Origin: Closterium sp. Naga37s-1
Lineage: Eukaryota > Streptophyta > Zygnematophyceae > Desmidiales > Closteriaceae
Direction of reading: 5' to 3'
Assembly (NCBI GenBank): GCA_947471745.1
Contig: CANJKZ010000170.1
Span: 2,754,501 to 2,818,500, forward strand
DNA length: 64,000 bases
The position numbers were made by a program, and so were the translations under genes. Shown piece after piece: positions 55,021 through 64,000 of this stretch (positions are counted from its first letter, which is position 1; each line of letters begins with the position of its first letter). Below the pieces are notes generated by a model that ran no database searches, had not been told where the DNA came from, and saw only the letters and a list, made by a program, of their open reading frames with translations.

Positions 55021-56114
55021 TGTTTGGTGTAAGGGCCTAATAAACTCAAGGTATTAAGACTTAATCAAACTTAAAACCTCTCCTCGGGGTCACCTCCAAG
55101 GGTCCTTGGGTGCCAGGTACAGGACCAGCCCCTATCCTCGGGTCCGAGTTTGTAGAGAGAGGAGTCAAGAATGACTTAGCCAAAATAGCAAGAGTACCTT
55201 GAACGTCGCGCAGCGTATCGTGCAGACCGTCGATCGGATTAAGCTGAGAATTTCCTATATCGAAGCTCGCTCCAAGAGCTCTAAAATGAACCTAGTTGCC
55301 TCGCGAAAAGTTCTGCCATTACGAAGTTATGGCTCGGACAGCGTTTGCCTAGTGTTGGAGTGCTAGCATACTAGCGTTGATTCAGGTAGCATTCCGCCGT
55401 CGCACCGCGTAGAAACGAAATTCCAGCAAGGAAGGAATTCGCTTGAATCAATTTCACTATATTAAGGTACAAACAGAGAAGGAATATATAGTTCTAGCTA
55501 GCAAGGACCTTGGGAATAAACCTGGGAACAACCAGGGATGATCCCAAATAATTCCAAACAACAGAACCAACCTGGCTGGACAAAACAGCAGGTGGTAGGT
55601 TGGTAAACAACCTCTGGTTCTGTTTTTCCAACCTGGGAAAACAACAACCAGGTTCAGGTCCTAAAAACATAACCTGTTTTGTCTTTGCCCAACCAGCCAA
55701 ACACTGGTTCCGCTGGTTTCCCCTGGCCCTGTAGCATGCAGATACAGACAAACAACATCCAACCTTCACCTAAATTGTACCCCTATAGTGCCTGCCCTGC
55801 TACACTAAAGTCAACCAAACAAAACAGTACAATTTCGAGTTGGATAGAACTGAATCTGCGCAATCAAGTAAGTTGCACCGCAAAGCTTCCATCTTGGGTT
55901 CCTTTGCGAGCTCGTCCTTTCTGCTTGTACTGTTCATAGCACGTACAATGTTGTGCCGAAGCGCACGATGCGCGAGTACCTGCAAATGCATCAAGCAAAA
56001 ATTGCGAAAGAAAACAAACACACAAACATTCCATCCATACCCAAATGCATTCGCACACGCATACTCGTACAAACAGACGGCAGGATGTCGTGCAATGTGA
56101 ATTTGCACCCAACA
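55021..56114 (-). mobile_element. Copia-A solo LTR with GCGAG target duplication
   Basis: 1094 bp, reverse orientation, with one extra T at its left terminus (TGTTTGGTG). GCGAG at 55016-55020 and 56115-56119. It splits the second gag zinc knuckle of the Gypsy-DNMT element precisely. Confidence 0.96.
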
Positions 56115-57031
56115 GCGAGCACATGCGGAGGGAATGCCCCGGAGCGCCTGTGTGTGCTCGCTGCGGAAGGAAAGGCCACCGCGAGGCGGATTGCTACTCA
56201 AGGCGGAGGGACCGTTGAGGGACAGACTGGAAAGAGGATCGGCAAGCTACCATGGCACGCTTACGGGCGCAATTGGCGGAATTGGAGGCAGCGGATCAGA
56301 AGCAGTCTGCCATGGTAGCACAGGAAGAGGACGAGCCGGAGGAGCCAGAATTCATGCTAATGGCGCAGCTAGCTCGCGATCGAGAGAAGCTGGGCTTGCG
56401 AAGGGCCTCACGAAGGCTAGTGTTCCCAGAAAATGCGCGGCGGGAAGACGGGCCAAGAAGACGGGCAAGTGAGAGCGAGGAAGTCCAAGGGGCGGCGTAC
56501 CGGCACCCGCGGGAGCGAATGGCATGCCAAGCAACAGTTCTGACGATAGCAGCAGGCGCGATCACGATCGGAGGCTTTACGGCGCAGCGGGCAATAGTGG
56601 ACACGGGGGCTGCTCACGTGCTCATCGGTAAGCGTCTGGTTGAGAAGCTGCACCTACATAGGCCGGGGCGCCTCATCGCAGAAGGCTACCTGCTGATGAC
56701 AGCGGACGGAGGGGAGGCAAAATGGATGCCCAAGACCAGACAATCAATGGCGCTGATGCTGAATCCGGGAACGTTAGAGGAGTCTACGCTGCGGGTGTAC
56801 TGTGGGGTATCAGAGTCGGAAGATTTTGATTTGCTCATAGGGGTGGAGTACCTGTTTGGGATAGGGGCTACAATCTGCATGTGGGAGGAGAAGGTGCAGT
56901 ACAGGGTTTGCTACTGGGAAGATGACGGACCCATCGGCACGCTGCCGGTGCGCTTCGTGCGGCGGGAACCAAGGGAAGCGTACCAATGTTCCGAAGCGGA
57001 AGTGCAAGAAGAGCTGGGCATACCCACCTAG
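56115..57031 (+). pseudogene. Gypsy-DNMT gag zinc knuckles and aspartic protease
   Basis: Completes knuckle two (HMRREC) and adds a third, CARCGRKGHREADC (56150-56195). The open frame from 56252 holds a spacer and an aspartic protease with VDTGAAHVLIGKRL near 56595-56640, plus a later hydrophobic-hydrophobic-G pair (DLLIGVEYL) as in retropepsins. Ends at TAG (57029-57031), in the same frame as the methyltransferase, so gag-protease and pol were probably one frame. Confidence 0.82.
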
Positions 57032-58140
57032 CAGCAGATTGTGCGGAGGCTGACAACACAGCCGGAGCAGCTCGAGGGGGGAATGGACCTGAAGGCATTG
57101 TGCACCAATACGAAGAGGCTCCTAGGGCCAACCGCCGTGCTGGATCTCTTCGGCGGCATCTGAACCGGGCTGGCAACAGTGCTGAAATCAGGAATAAGTG
57201 TGGAGAAATGAATCTTGGTGGAGAGTGATGTGCAGGTAGCGAAGATGGCGGTGGCTCACGCGGATAAGCTACACAAGCGGTATCCGCACCAGTTGTGCGC
57301 GGCAACGTTGGAAAGCAGCCTGCGTTGTGGGGCTGTAGACATACGTGGGATAGACGAGCACCAGCTACGGCAGTGGGGGAGAATAGATGTCATGATCGCA
57401 GGATGGGAGTGCCAGGGCTACTCACGAGCAGGAGCGGGCAGAGGCCTGAGGGACGAACAGAGCGGCTTGTTCCGGGAGCTAAAGCGGGTCTTGGAGCTCA
57501 TAAAACAGATTCAGGGAGACGTCCTCTACATCGTAAAAAACGTGGACATGGAAGGAGACATCCGCGAGCAAGTACAGGTGGCGCACGAGGAACTGACACC
57601 CACCCTGGGACCGGGCGTAGTGGCAAACGGGGCGCAGAAAAGGAGCAGGACACATAGGGTTCGCCGCTACTGGACGAATGGGGTGAGCGACGCGACGCTG
57701 CAGTACCGCGTGTCGCTGATGGAGAGGCCGGTGCCCCTGCTGGTGGAGGACATTCTGGAACCCAGGAGGATGCCAGCGCCAGTGGAACGACCGGGCCATC
57801 CAACACAGTTCCCCTGCAATGAGGTAGGAAAACCAAGGCAGGCCTGGCCGACCTTCGTGGCCCATGGAGAGGCTGTGGCATTCAGGTTGCACGATGGACT
57901 GCCAGGGCCGGGCATGGTATACGACTGCACCGCTCGGGAATGGCAGGACCCCACAGCGCTGGAAAGGGAACTGGCCATGGGGTTCATGGAGAACGCGACA
58001 GCACACCCGGAAGTGATCGAGGAGGAAAGGAGGAGAGCGCTGGGGAGAGCTATGGATCTTAATGTGATGCATTGGCTAGTAGCGACCATCAGAATGTATC
58101 ATTCTGAGCTGCGCTGGGAGCGGAAAAGGGATAAGGCGGC
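57032..58140 (+). pseudogene. C5 cytosine methyltransferase domain inside the Gypsy pol
   Basis: Motif I VLDLFGGI-stop-TGLATVL (57134-57175); motif II VESDVQVAK (57218); motif IV GWECQGYSRAGAGRGL with the catalytic Cys codon at 57410; motif VI as IVKNV (57533-57547), where the usual ENV Glu is Lys; motif VIII RSRTHRVRRYWTN (57644-57682); a variable target-recognition stretch; motif IX-like LERELAMGFM (57962-57991); motif X RRRALGRAMDLNVMHWL (58031-58081). Length is normal for a DNMT catalytic domain. Same frame as protease and RT. TGA at two sites (within motif I and before motif II) plus the Lys change make this copy inactive. Would methylate cytosine, perhaps the element's own cDNA. Confidence 0.88.
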
Positions 58141-60403
58141 GGCAGTGCAACCGCCGACAGAAAGATCAGCGGCAAAGGAGGCGCTAGCACGAGCCATGCT
58201 GGGGGAGATTCAGGAGCACGATGAGCTGCAGCATGAACGGGGGCATCCGCTGGAGAGGCGGTGGGTCTACCCGTGGGAAGAGGAGGACGAGAGACCAGCG
58301 GACTACGCAGAACAAGCCGACATTTGGCTCCCAGGGGATCGAGAGGAGCAAGCGGTGGACAAGAAGCGCGAGGACTTCACCGGGCTGGAAGAAGCGATTG
58401 AAAGGCAGAGGAGCAGGGAAAGTTACGAGCGGGAATTCGGGTCTGGGGACTTCGCGCTCATGGCAGCAACCAAGGAAGAGGAACAAGCACAAGAAGGAAC
58501 GCAGGAAGCAGGGGAGGAAGGGGGCGACAAAGGGACGCCGCGTAGGACCGCAAGGCCGGAGGAAATGGAACAGCCAAAGCAGGGGCCGATGGAGCCGCAA
58601 CGGGAGGAAGGGGTGAAGGAGTGGGAGATAGGGGAAGGCATGGTGGAGGCAGTAGAGGAGCTGAAGAAAGTACTGGCCAAGCACCGGGCAGTCTTCGCTT
58701 ACTTGCTGAAGGAAGTGGGAAGATGCAACATGGCGGAGGTCACACTGGAGCTGACCACGGACATACCGGTGTACCAGCGGCGCCGGCGCATGACACTGGA
58801 AGAAACACAGATTTGTAAAGAGAAGTGTCAGGAGCTGCTAGAAGCCGACTTCATTCGTAAGTCCAACTCTGAGTATGCCGCGGCAACGGTGGTGGCGGCA
58901 CGGACGGATCTCACGGGAAAGGTGCTTTCGAAGCGGATGTGTGGGGATTACCGGGGTTTAAACAAGGTCACGGTAATGAAAAGGTATCAGACCCCGATGC
59001 CGGATGACATTTTTGACCTACTGGTGGAAGCACTCGTGTTCTCGACGCTGGACTTGAGGCAGGGGTTTAACCAAATCCCGATCGCGGAAGCTGACAAGAA
59101 GAAGACGGCTTTTCATGGGCCGGATGGTCAGTACGAGTGGAACTTCCTTCCATTCGGCTTAAAGTCGGCTTCACCCGAGTTCCAACGCGTCATGGATCAG
59201 GTGTTACGGGACGTGCAGAACGCGGCTTGCTATATCAATGACGTCATAGTGTTCAGCAAGGACAGCCAGTCGCACGTGAAGGACGTAGAGGCGACCTTGA
59301 GTGCCATCAAGTTGGCAGGGCTCACCTGCCATCCGGGCAAGTGCAGGTTAGGGCAGACGACCGTGGAGTACCTAGGCTTTGAGGTGGAAGGGGGAAAAAT
59401 CGGGATCCAGAAGGCGAAAGTCGAAGTACTGGACCGCGTGGCCACACCGAAGGACAGAGCCAGTCTGCGGGCACTCATGGGCTTTTTGAACTAATACCGC
59501 AAATTCGTGCCCAACTTCAGCAGCCAAGCCACAGCTCTGAACCAGCTGCTCAGAGAAGATCGCCTGTGGGAATGGGGGCTAGACCAGGAAAGGGCAGTGC
59601 AGGACTTGATGGGAGCGGTGAAGAACGGAGCAGTGCTAGAGCTGCCAAGAGCAGACTTGCCATTCACCTTGTACACCGACTGGAGTAGCGCGGACATGGG
59701 AGCAGTACTAGCACAGATGAAAGGAGAGGTGGAGAAAGTAGTGGCCTTTGCAAGCCACAGCTGCAATGCGGCTGAGGCCAACTACTCGTCATATGAGGGG
59801 GAGGGCTTGGCGGTGGTGTGGGCGGTGAAGCACTTCCGAGTCTACTTGCAGGGGAGAAAGTTCACGCGAGTGACGGATCACCAGCCGCTGATATGGCTGA
59901 TGCAAGCACCGGATCTCACGGGGCGGAATGCGCGCTGGGCGATGAAACTCCAAGAGTATGACTTTGAAATCAAGCACCGCCCAGGCAAGACAATGCAGCA
60001 CGTCGACGGACTGTCAAGGAACCCGCCAGAGGTGCAAGCCTCGGCCTGCCTCATGGCTATGGCGAAAGAAGCGGATAAGGGGCATGTGTGGGGAGAGAAG
60101 AAGGCTGGTCCGGCGGACATCTGGGAAGACCAGGAAGCACTGGCATGGATACAGGGGGCAACCACGGAGGAAGGGGCAGTGCCGGCTAGAGTGCGAACAA
60201 GGGGAGAACACTACCGTTGGTTCAAGGAACAGGTGCAGCTCAGGACAGGGGAGGGGTGGAAGCACGTCCCGCCCCCAGGCGAGCGGGAAAGCATCATTAG
60301 AGAGGTGCACACGAAGCTGGGGCACTACGGACCCTTGCGGACACAGCAGCTAGTGCAGACGGGATGGTGGTGGGCTGGCATGCGGAAACAGGTTAAGGAC
60401 TAG
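58141..60403 (+). pseudogene. Gypsy-DNMT RT, RNase H and integrase zinc finger
   Basis: After an acidic linker (58200-58640), RT: ELTTDIPVYQRRRR; MCGDYRGLNKVTV (58936); LDLRQGFNQIPIAE (59051); FLPFGLKSAS (59152); catalytic box YIND (59231-59242), with Asn for the first Asp of YIDD; YLGFEV. A TAA (59492-59494) breaks FLNYYRKF. RNase H follows (LYTDWSSADMGAVLAQ near 59670, HRPGKTMQHVDGLSR near 59985), then the integrase H2C2 finger starting HTKLGHYG. TAG at 60401-60403. Gypsy order PR-(DNMT)-RT-RH-INT. Confidence 0.9.
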
Positions 60404-60766
60404 GTGTGGAAGTGCGACGCTTGGTGCAGAAACAGAGCTGTGCTGGAAAGAGAAGGCGGAACTACAACCCCTGCCGATAGTGAGCCTGGGCTATCGACGG
60501 TCCTTGGACATAGCTGGGGAGCTGCCTGTCACCACGAAGGGGCGGAGGTACATCCTCCTGATGGTGGAACACGCCAGCAAGTGGGCGGAGGCCAAGCCGC
60601 TGGTGCACAAGACGGCTGAAGCAGTAGCAGAGGCTGGGGGCATGTGGCGAGGTGCTGACAGATCAGGGCATGGAGTTCGAGGGGGCTTTTGATCAGCTGC
60701 TGAAAGCCATCGGCATCAGGCACAGGTCCACGTCAAGATACCATCCGCAGAGCGACGTACAACCCT
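60404..60766 (+). pseudogene. Gypsy-DNMT integrase core, truncated
   Basis: Completes the zinc finger (CDAWC), then after a 1-bp shift reads SLDIAGELPVTTKGRRYILL (first catalytic Asp in D-I-A-G), and after another shift LTDQGMEFEG (second Asp) and STSRYHPQSD near 60740. The sequence stops being Gypsy at about 60766, before the catalytic Glu, C-terminus and 3' LTR. Confidence 0.82.
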
Positions 60767-60799
60767 CCGGGTTTTAACCTTGTGGCGCCCTTTGATTAA

Positions 60800-61669
60800 G
60801 GCTTAAACACGGTAGCAACTAATGCACATTTTCCATCCATATATCTTGGCATGCGAACAATTATTTCGTTCAGTAGTCCCGGTCGTCGTCAGACTCGTCT
60901 CGGTTGGGGCAGTCGTACGAGAGGTGGTTGAAAGCATCGCAGATGTAGCAGCGACGTCCTTCTTGACGCAAGCCACTGTTGCCGCAATCTCCTCGTTTCG
61001 TTGACTTTCGGCGGTCGGCGCCCTCCGTCGATTTCGCGTTCGACGACTTCCCACCACTGCCTCCGCCACACTTCTCACGCTGCCCTTGTTGGCATCCCTG
61101 CTTCGCCGGGGAGATGTAGTTGGTCTGCGGAAGCAGTTCTGCGGGTCGCTCTGACTCCTACATGAACTCATTGTTATTGATATGGCTCGACAGCGTGTCC
61201 TCATTGAGCGTCTCACGCGCGCCAGGCATCGCCAGCATCCGGCACATCAGATTCTAGCCCGTCGGCAGACCCTTGAGGAGGTGCGTAATATAGGACGATG
61301 TAGGGTAGTCAACGCCAACCATCTGTAGTTCGGCCAAAATTCACCGAGCACGGTTGCAGTACTCAGTCGCGGACTCATGTTCGCCCATCTTCATGTTCGT
61401 CAGCCTCTGCTCCAGTTGGCCGATGTATAGGTCGTCGGTCGCCTTGTAGGTGCGCATGATGTACTGCCACGCTTGGTAGCCAGCATCCACCCGTTGTCTG
61501 CACGACTTCAATGTCACTTGCACGAGAGGCGAGCAGCACCTCGAAATGACCATGAAGGTCAGAAGATGAGAAGCGCGAAATTCCGACAAGAGTTCGACCT
61601 CCTCCTCGTCCGGCGCCAACACATTTCTGTTGACTATCTTCTTCAATCCGGCAATCTCCAGCTGCGGCT
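60800..61669 (-). pseudogene. Second Copia-B-like gag, C-terminal part
   Basis: Reverse-strand gag similar in order to 21000-20009: KKIVNRNVLAPDEEEVELL, TDDLYIGQLEQRLTNMKMGE, HESATEYCNRAR (61646-61341), then a knuckle CYICDAFNHLSYDC (about 60955-60910) and an acidic DESDDD tail. Stops and frame changes throughout. Gag N-terminus is on the other side of the TRIM at 63059-63265. No protease or pol follows. Confidence 0.78.
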
Positions 61670-61674
61670 CGATA

Positions 61675-61816
61675 TTTTAGAAACAGTAGCAGGAAGTTTA
61701 GAACAGGAAAAGGGGGGTTGCACTAGTAAGCAGGGCAGTACATATAGCAAACCCTAATCGGGTTTACACACTATAGACTACCCCACTGCAGATTAGACAA
61801 ATAACACATTCTGACA
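61675..61816 (-). repeat. TRIM 3' LTR
   Basis: 142 bp; outermost bases eroded (TTTTAG for TGTCAG). Confidence 0.88.
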
Positions 61817-61825
61817 CACCCCCAT
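61817..61825 (-). promoter_or_regulatory. TRIM polypurine tract
   Basis: Reverse-strand ATGGGGGTG next to the 3' LTR, same as Copia C at 41864-41872; the following bases (TAGTCAAAGTGGG versus TAGGCGAAGTGGG) also match. Confidence 0.75.
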
Positions 61826-62399
61826 AGTCAAAGTGGGGTATAGTCAGCACAGCACGGAGTCATATAATGAGTTCACAAGCACAAGAAAAGCTGGAGGCAT
61901 TCACAGAAGGCAAGTGAGGAGGAGGAGGGACTGTGAGAGGAATGGAGATAGGAGGCGACGGGTGAAGCCGCGGACATACGGGCAACAAGAGGTGCGCGCA
62001 CGGTGGCTACCGGAGCAAGGGCCCCAGACTACAGGAGTAACTGGCACCGCGGCTAAGACGAGCGGCAGGAGCAACGGACCCACGGGCGACTGGCGCAGCG
62101 ACTGGCTCGCTGGGCTACCGGAGCAAGGGCCTCGGACTACTGGCACTGCTTACGACACGACGGCTGCCTCCGCTCAACCTCCCCCAACTGTCCCACACAC
62201 CCCCTGCTGCACCCCTAGCTCCACTCCCACGACACCCCCCTAGTGCCACTCCCTCGGATCCCACACACCCACCCCCCTCAACGGCAGCTGCAGTAGTGGG
62301 AGACGGAGGAGAAGGAGCAAGGGACGGCTCACACACCCGCCACCCCCATGCCCGCCACCCCCATACCCCAAACGGAGGCAGCAGCTGGGGCGGCGTGCG

Positions 62400-62765
62400 A
62401 GCGGAAGCGGGGCGGCGAGCAGGTCCCTGGGGCGCTGCGACGGGCGACGGGCAGGGCGGCACGCAGGCCCCCGGGGCGCTTCGACGGGCGACGGGAGGGG
62501 GGGCGACGCGCAGACCCCAGGGCGCCGCAGCGGGCGACGGGCAGGGCGGCGACGGGCCCCCGGGGCGCTTCGACGGGCGACGGGAAGGGGGGGGGCGACG
62601 CGCGGGCCCCCAGGGCGCCACGGCGGGCGACGGGCAGGGCTGCGCGCAGGCCCCGGGGGCGCTTCGACGCGCGACGGGAGGGGGGGCGACGCGCGGGCCC
62701 CCGGGGCACCGCGGCGGGCGACGGGAGGGGACAGCGCGCGGGCCCCGTGGCGCCGCGCCGGGCGC
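62400..62765. repeat. GC-rich minisatellite inside the TRIM
   Basis: About eight units of 43-50 bp built on GGGCGACGGG(C/A)(A)GGG followed by GCGACGCGCGGGCCCCC and GGGCGC. Unit length varies. Open on both strands, but I see no sign of a protein. Confidence 0.85.
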
Positions 62766-62898
62766 GCGCGGTGGGCAGGAAACCGCCACGTGCCCCGAGC
62801 GCGTGGCGGGAAGAAAAAATGAACATCGGGCGCCACGGGGCGCGCGACACACAGTATGGCAGCGGAAGCAAGCGGGCCCACAGGCCAGGAGCGTAACC

Positions 62899-62910
62899 GC
62901 TCTGATAGCA
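62899..62910 (-). promoter_or_regulatory. TRIM primer-binding site, one mismatch
   Basis: Reverse-strand TGCTATCAGAGC directly at the LTR; differs from the Copia initiator-tRNA site TGGTATCAGAGC at the third base. Confidence 0.65.
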
Positions 62911-63053
62911 TGTCAGAAACAGTAGCAGGAAGTTTAGAACAGGAAAAGGGGGGTTGCACTAGTAAGCAGGGCAGTACATATAGCAAACCCTAATCGGGCT
63001 GTACTCACTAGAGAGTACCCCACTGCAGACTAGACAAATAACACATTCTGACA
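62911..63053 (-). repeat. TRIM 5' LTR
   Basis: 143 bp with intact TG...CA (TGTCAGAAAC to ACATTCTGACA on the plus strand). Confidence 0.9.
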
Positions 63054-63058
63054 AGATA

Positions 63059-63265
63059 AACTCTGTCCACCTGATCAAGTCGTGTCGACCCTCGAGCGGC
63101 TGAGGCACAACAATCTTGTCTGGCGAGAATTTAAAATAGTCGTACGCTGGCGCGATGCCTCTGTCTCGACCAGCCGATGCATGAGTCGCTGAAGTCGGCC
63201 TGGCTTCACTCTGCTGGGGAGAACGACGCCGACCGTCGAAGTTCGAGCTTGCCTGTGAGAGTACG
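63059..63265 (-). pseudogene. Second Copia-B-like gag, N-terminal part
   Basis: Reverse strand reads GIAPAYDYFKFSPDKIVVPQ and a W-x-E-F-I-EPQLE-type continuation across the TRIM, paralleling GIAPSYSYFKYTPDRILV of the copy near 20900. A start codon is uncertain. Confidence 0.7.
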
Positions 63266-64000
63266 ATGGCATTGCTGGACTTTACTTGTTTGTTTCTGCT
63301 TTAGTACGCATTATCTAGCTTAGCTCTATTTTAACTTGCATGCTTTTGCTTGATTTCCTAGGTTCGTTGCTTTTACTATAGTTTTTGTAGTTATTGGCAC
63401 CGAACTAGGTTGAGTGCACCGAATTCTAGGCTTTTCGGTTGCCACCGAATTGCCTTCTACCAAATTCTGGAAGGACCCGTTCGGGACGCTTCGCGACCCG
63501 CGGAACCTTCTAGTAACACCCGGGTTACTACCTTTGTGTCGAGCCTATATATAGCCTCGCCTTGTACCCAGGTGGATCATTCAATTGATTTATCTTTCCT
63601 GAACCAGATCCTCACACTTGGTTATTTGAGCAGGTTTACACGCGACATCTTCCACCGCTGAAAACCGGCCTTTAAGAACCGCGGGGGCGACGATGAAAGC
63701 GCCAATACGGGTATGTAAAACCAGTTCTGCGCATTTTTTCTAAGTCCCCCTCAACCCGGTTTTCGAGCACTCCTTAGGATTATTGGCAAATTTTTGGAAT
63801 TTCGACTGTCAGATTGATTCGAATCTCAACGGCTTAGAGAATTTCGCCCAAAAAAGTTGGAGTTTGGAGCGTCGGATCGAGTTTCTCCTCAACGGCCCAG
63901 ATTGGACGCGAATTTCGACTAAGAAATAATTACGCGACCTACAGAATTTGCACTCGTCGATTCTACATTCGATTCGACTCGCAGTAAGTCGACCAGCAAC
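63266..64000. other. Unassigned right edge
   Basis: AT-richer than its left neighbour, no convincing ORF. Contains a symmetrical TATATATA at 63546-63553 and several TTCGACT/GTCGAC motifs toward the end (63805-64000), reminiscent of the 21600-22300 block. May be the Copia-B leader or LTR, or another element entering from the right. Confidence 0.35.

Larger units (their letters stand above)
61675..63053 (-). mobile_element. TRIM-like non-autonomous LTR element
   Basis: 1379 bp with 142-143 bp direct terminal repeats (TGTCAGAATG...GTTTCTGACA in element sense), primer-binding-like TGCTATCAGAGC and a polypurine tract ATGGGGGTG. No gag or pol. Flanks CGATA (61670-61674) and AGATA (63054-63058) fit a decayed 5-bp target duplication. 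Sits in the Copia-B-like gag. Confidence 0.85.

Noticed and set aside
62400..62765. CRISPR-like array of roughly 45-bp units
   Set aside because: Units are contiguous and imperfect without unique spacers, inside an LTR element of a eukaryote; it is a minisatellite.
62115..62986. Several 180-248 codon Arg/Pro/Ala-rich frames on both strands in the TRIM
   Set aside because: Produced by the GC-rich minisatellite; open in almost all frames, and repeat-unit indels do not keep frame.
63546..63553. TATATATA as the promoter of a plus-strand gene at the right edge
   Set aside because: The motif is its own reverse complement and no downstream coding sequence is visible in the window, so neither direction nor gene can be supported.

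Overview
Eukaryotic, GC-rich (by eye) genomic DNA made almost entirely of nested, decayed retroelements; I see no tRNA, rRNA, bacterial operon or intact ordinary host gene. The plant-type Copia primer-binding site (TGGTATCAGAGC), GTAAGT-type introns, and a Gypsy-like pol that carries a C5 cytosine methyltransferase domain between protease and reverse transcriptase all point to the green lineage. DNMT-carrying Gypsy elements have been published, to my recollection, from the charophyte alga Klebsormidium (and a different class from dinoflagellates), so a charophyte host is my best inference.

Layout. 1-11454: Copia family 'A' (LTR about 1.09 kb, TGTTGGGTGC...ACACCAACA), a head-to-tail plus-strand pair sharing an LTR, invaded by a minus-strand A copy that itself holds a plus-strand solo LTR (TSD CTGGA); one deletion explains the missing middle. 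11455-18250: an unrecognised minus-strand ORF pair (X, Y), with Y split by a Copia-A insertion (11909-16999, TSD GGATC) that carries a micro-inversion and lacks its integrase core. 18250-21311: decayed minus-strand Copia 'B'. 21312-22336: GTCGAC-rich DNA. 22337-24313: internal Copia-A fragment. 24314-27381: AT-richer Helitron relic (HUH and YxxxY Rep). 27382-28073: broken Copia-A LTR.

28074-39078: four minus-strand, head-to-tail non-LTR retrotransposon copies (L0-L3) of a restriction-like-endonuclease (REL) family. Three 3' ends are seen and all run into a (GA)n microsatellite. L2 is close to full length: low-complexity N-terminus, RT, CCHC and PD-(D/E)XK endonuclease, 5' region with GC hairpins and three 193-bp TATA-containing tandem units. 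L0 and L2 each carry a long antisense ORF with a similar-looking C-terminal helical domain. 39079-41663: microsatellite and an AT-rich, intron-containing gene or pseudogene with an OB-fold-like exon.

41664-46520: minus-strand Copia 'C', interrupted by a possible Penelope-like fragment. 46520-60766: the Gypsy-DNMT element, interrupted by a complete Copia-A copy (47215-54066, TSD GAACG/GAATG) and a Copia-A solo LTR (55021-56114, TSD GCGAG); removing both re-joins its gag. It has several stop codons, lost catalytic residues and no 3' end. 60767-63270: second Copia-B gag split by a 1.38-kb TRIM-like element with 143-bp LTRs whose polypurine tract matches Copia C. 63270-64000: unassigned.

Many inactivating changes are CAG to TAG, as expected from deamination of methylated cytosine in CHG context.
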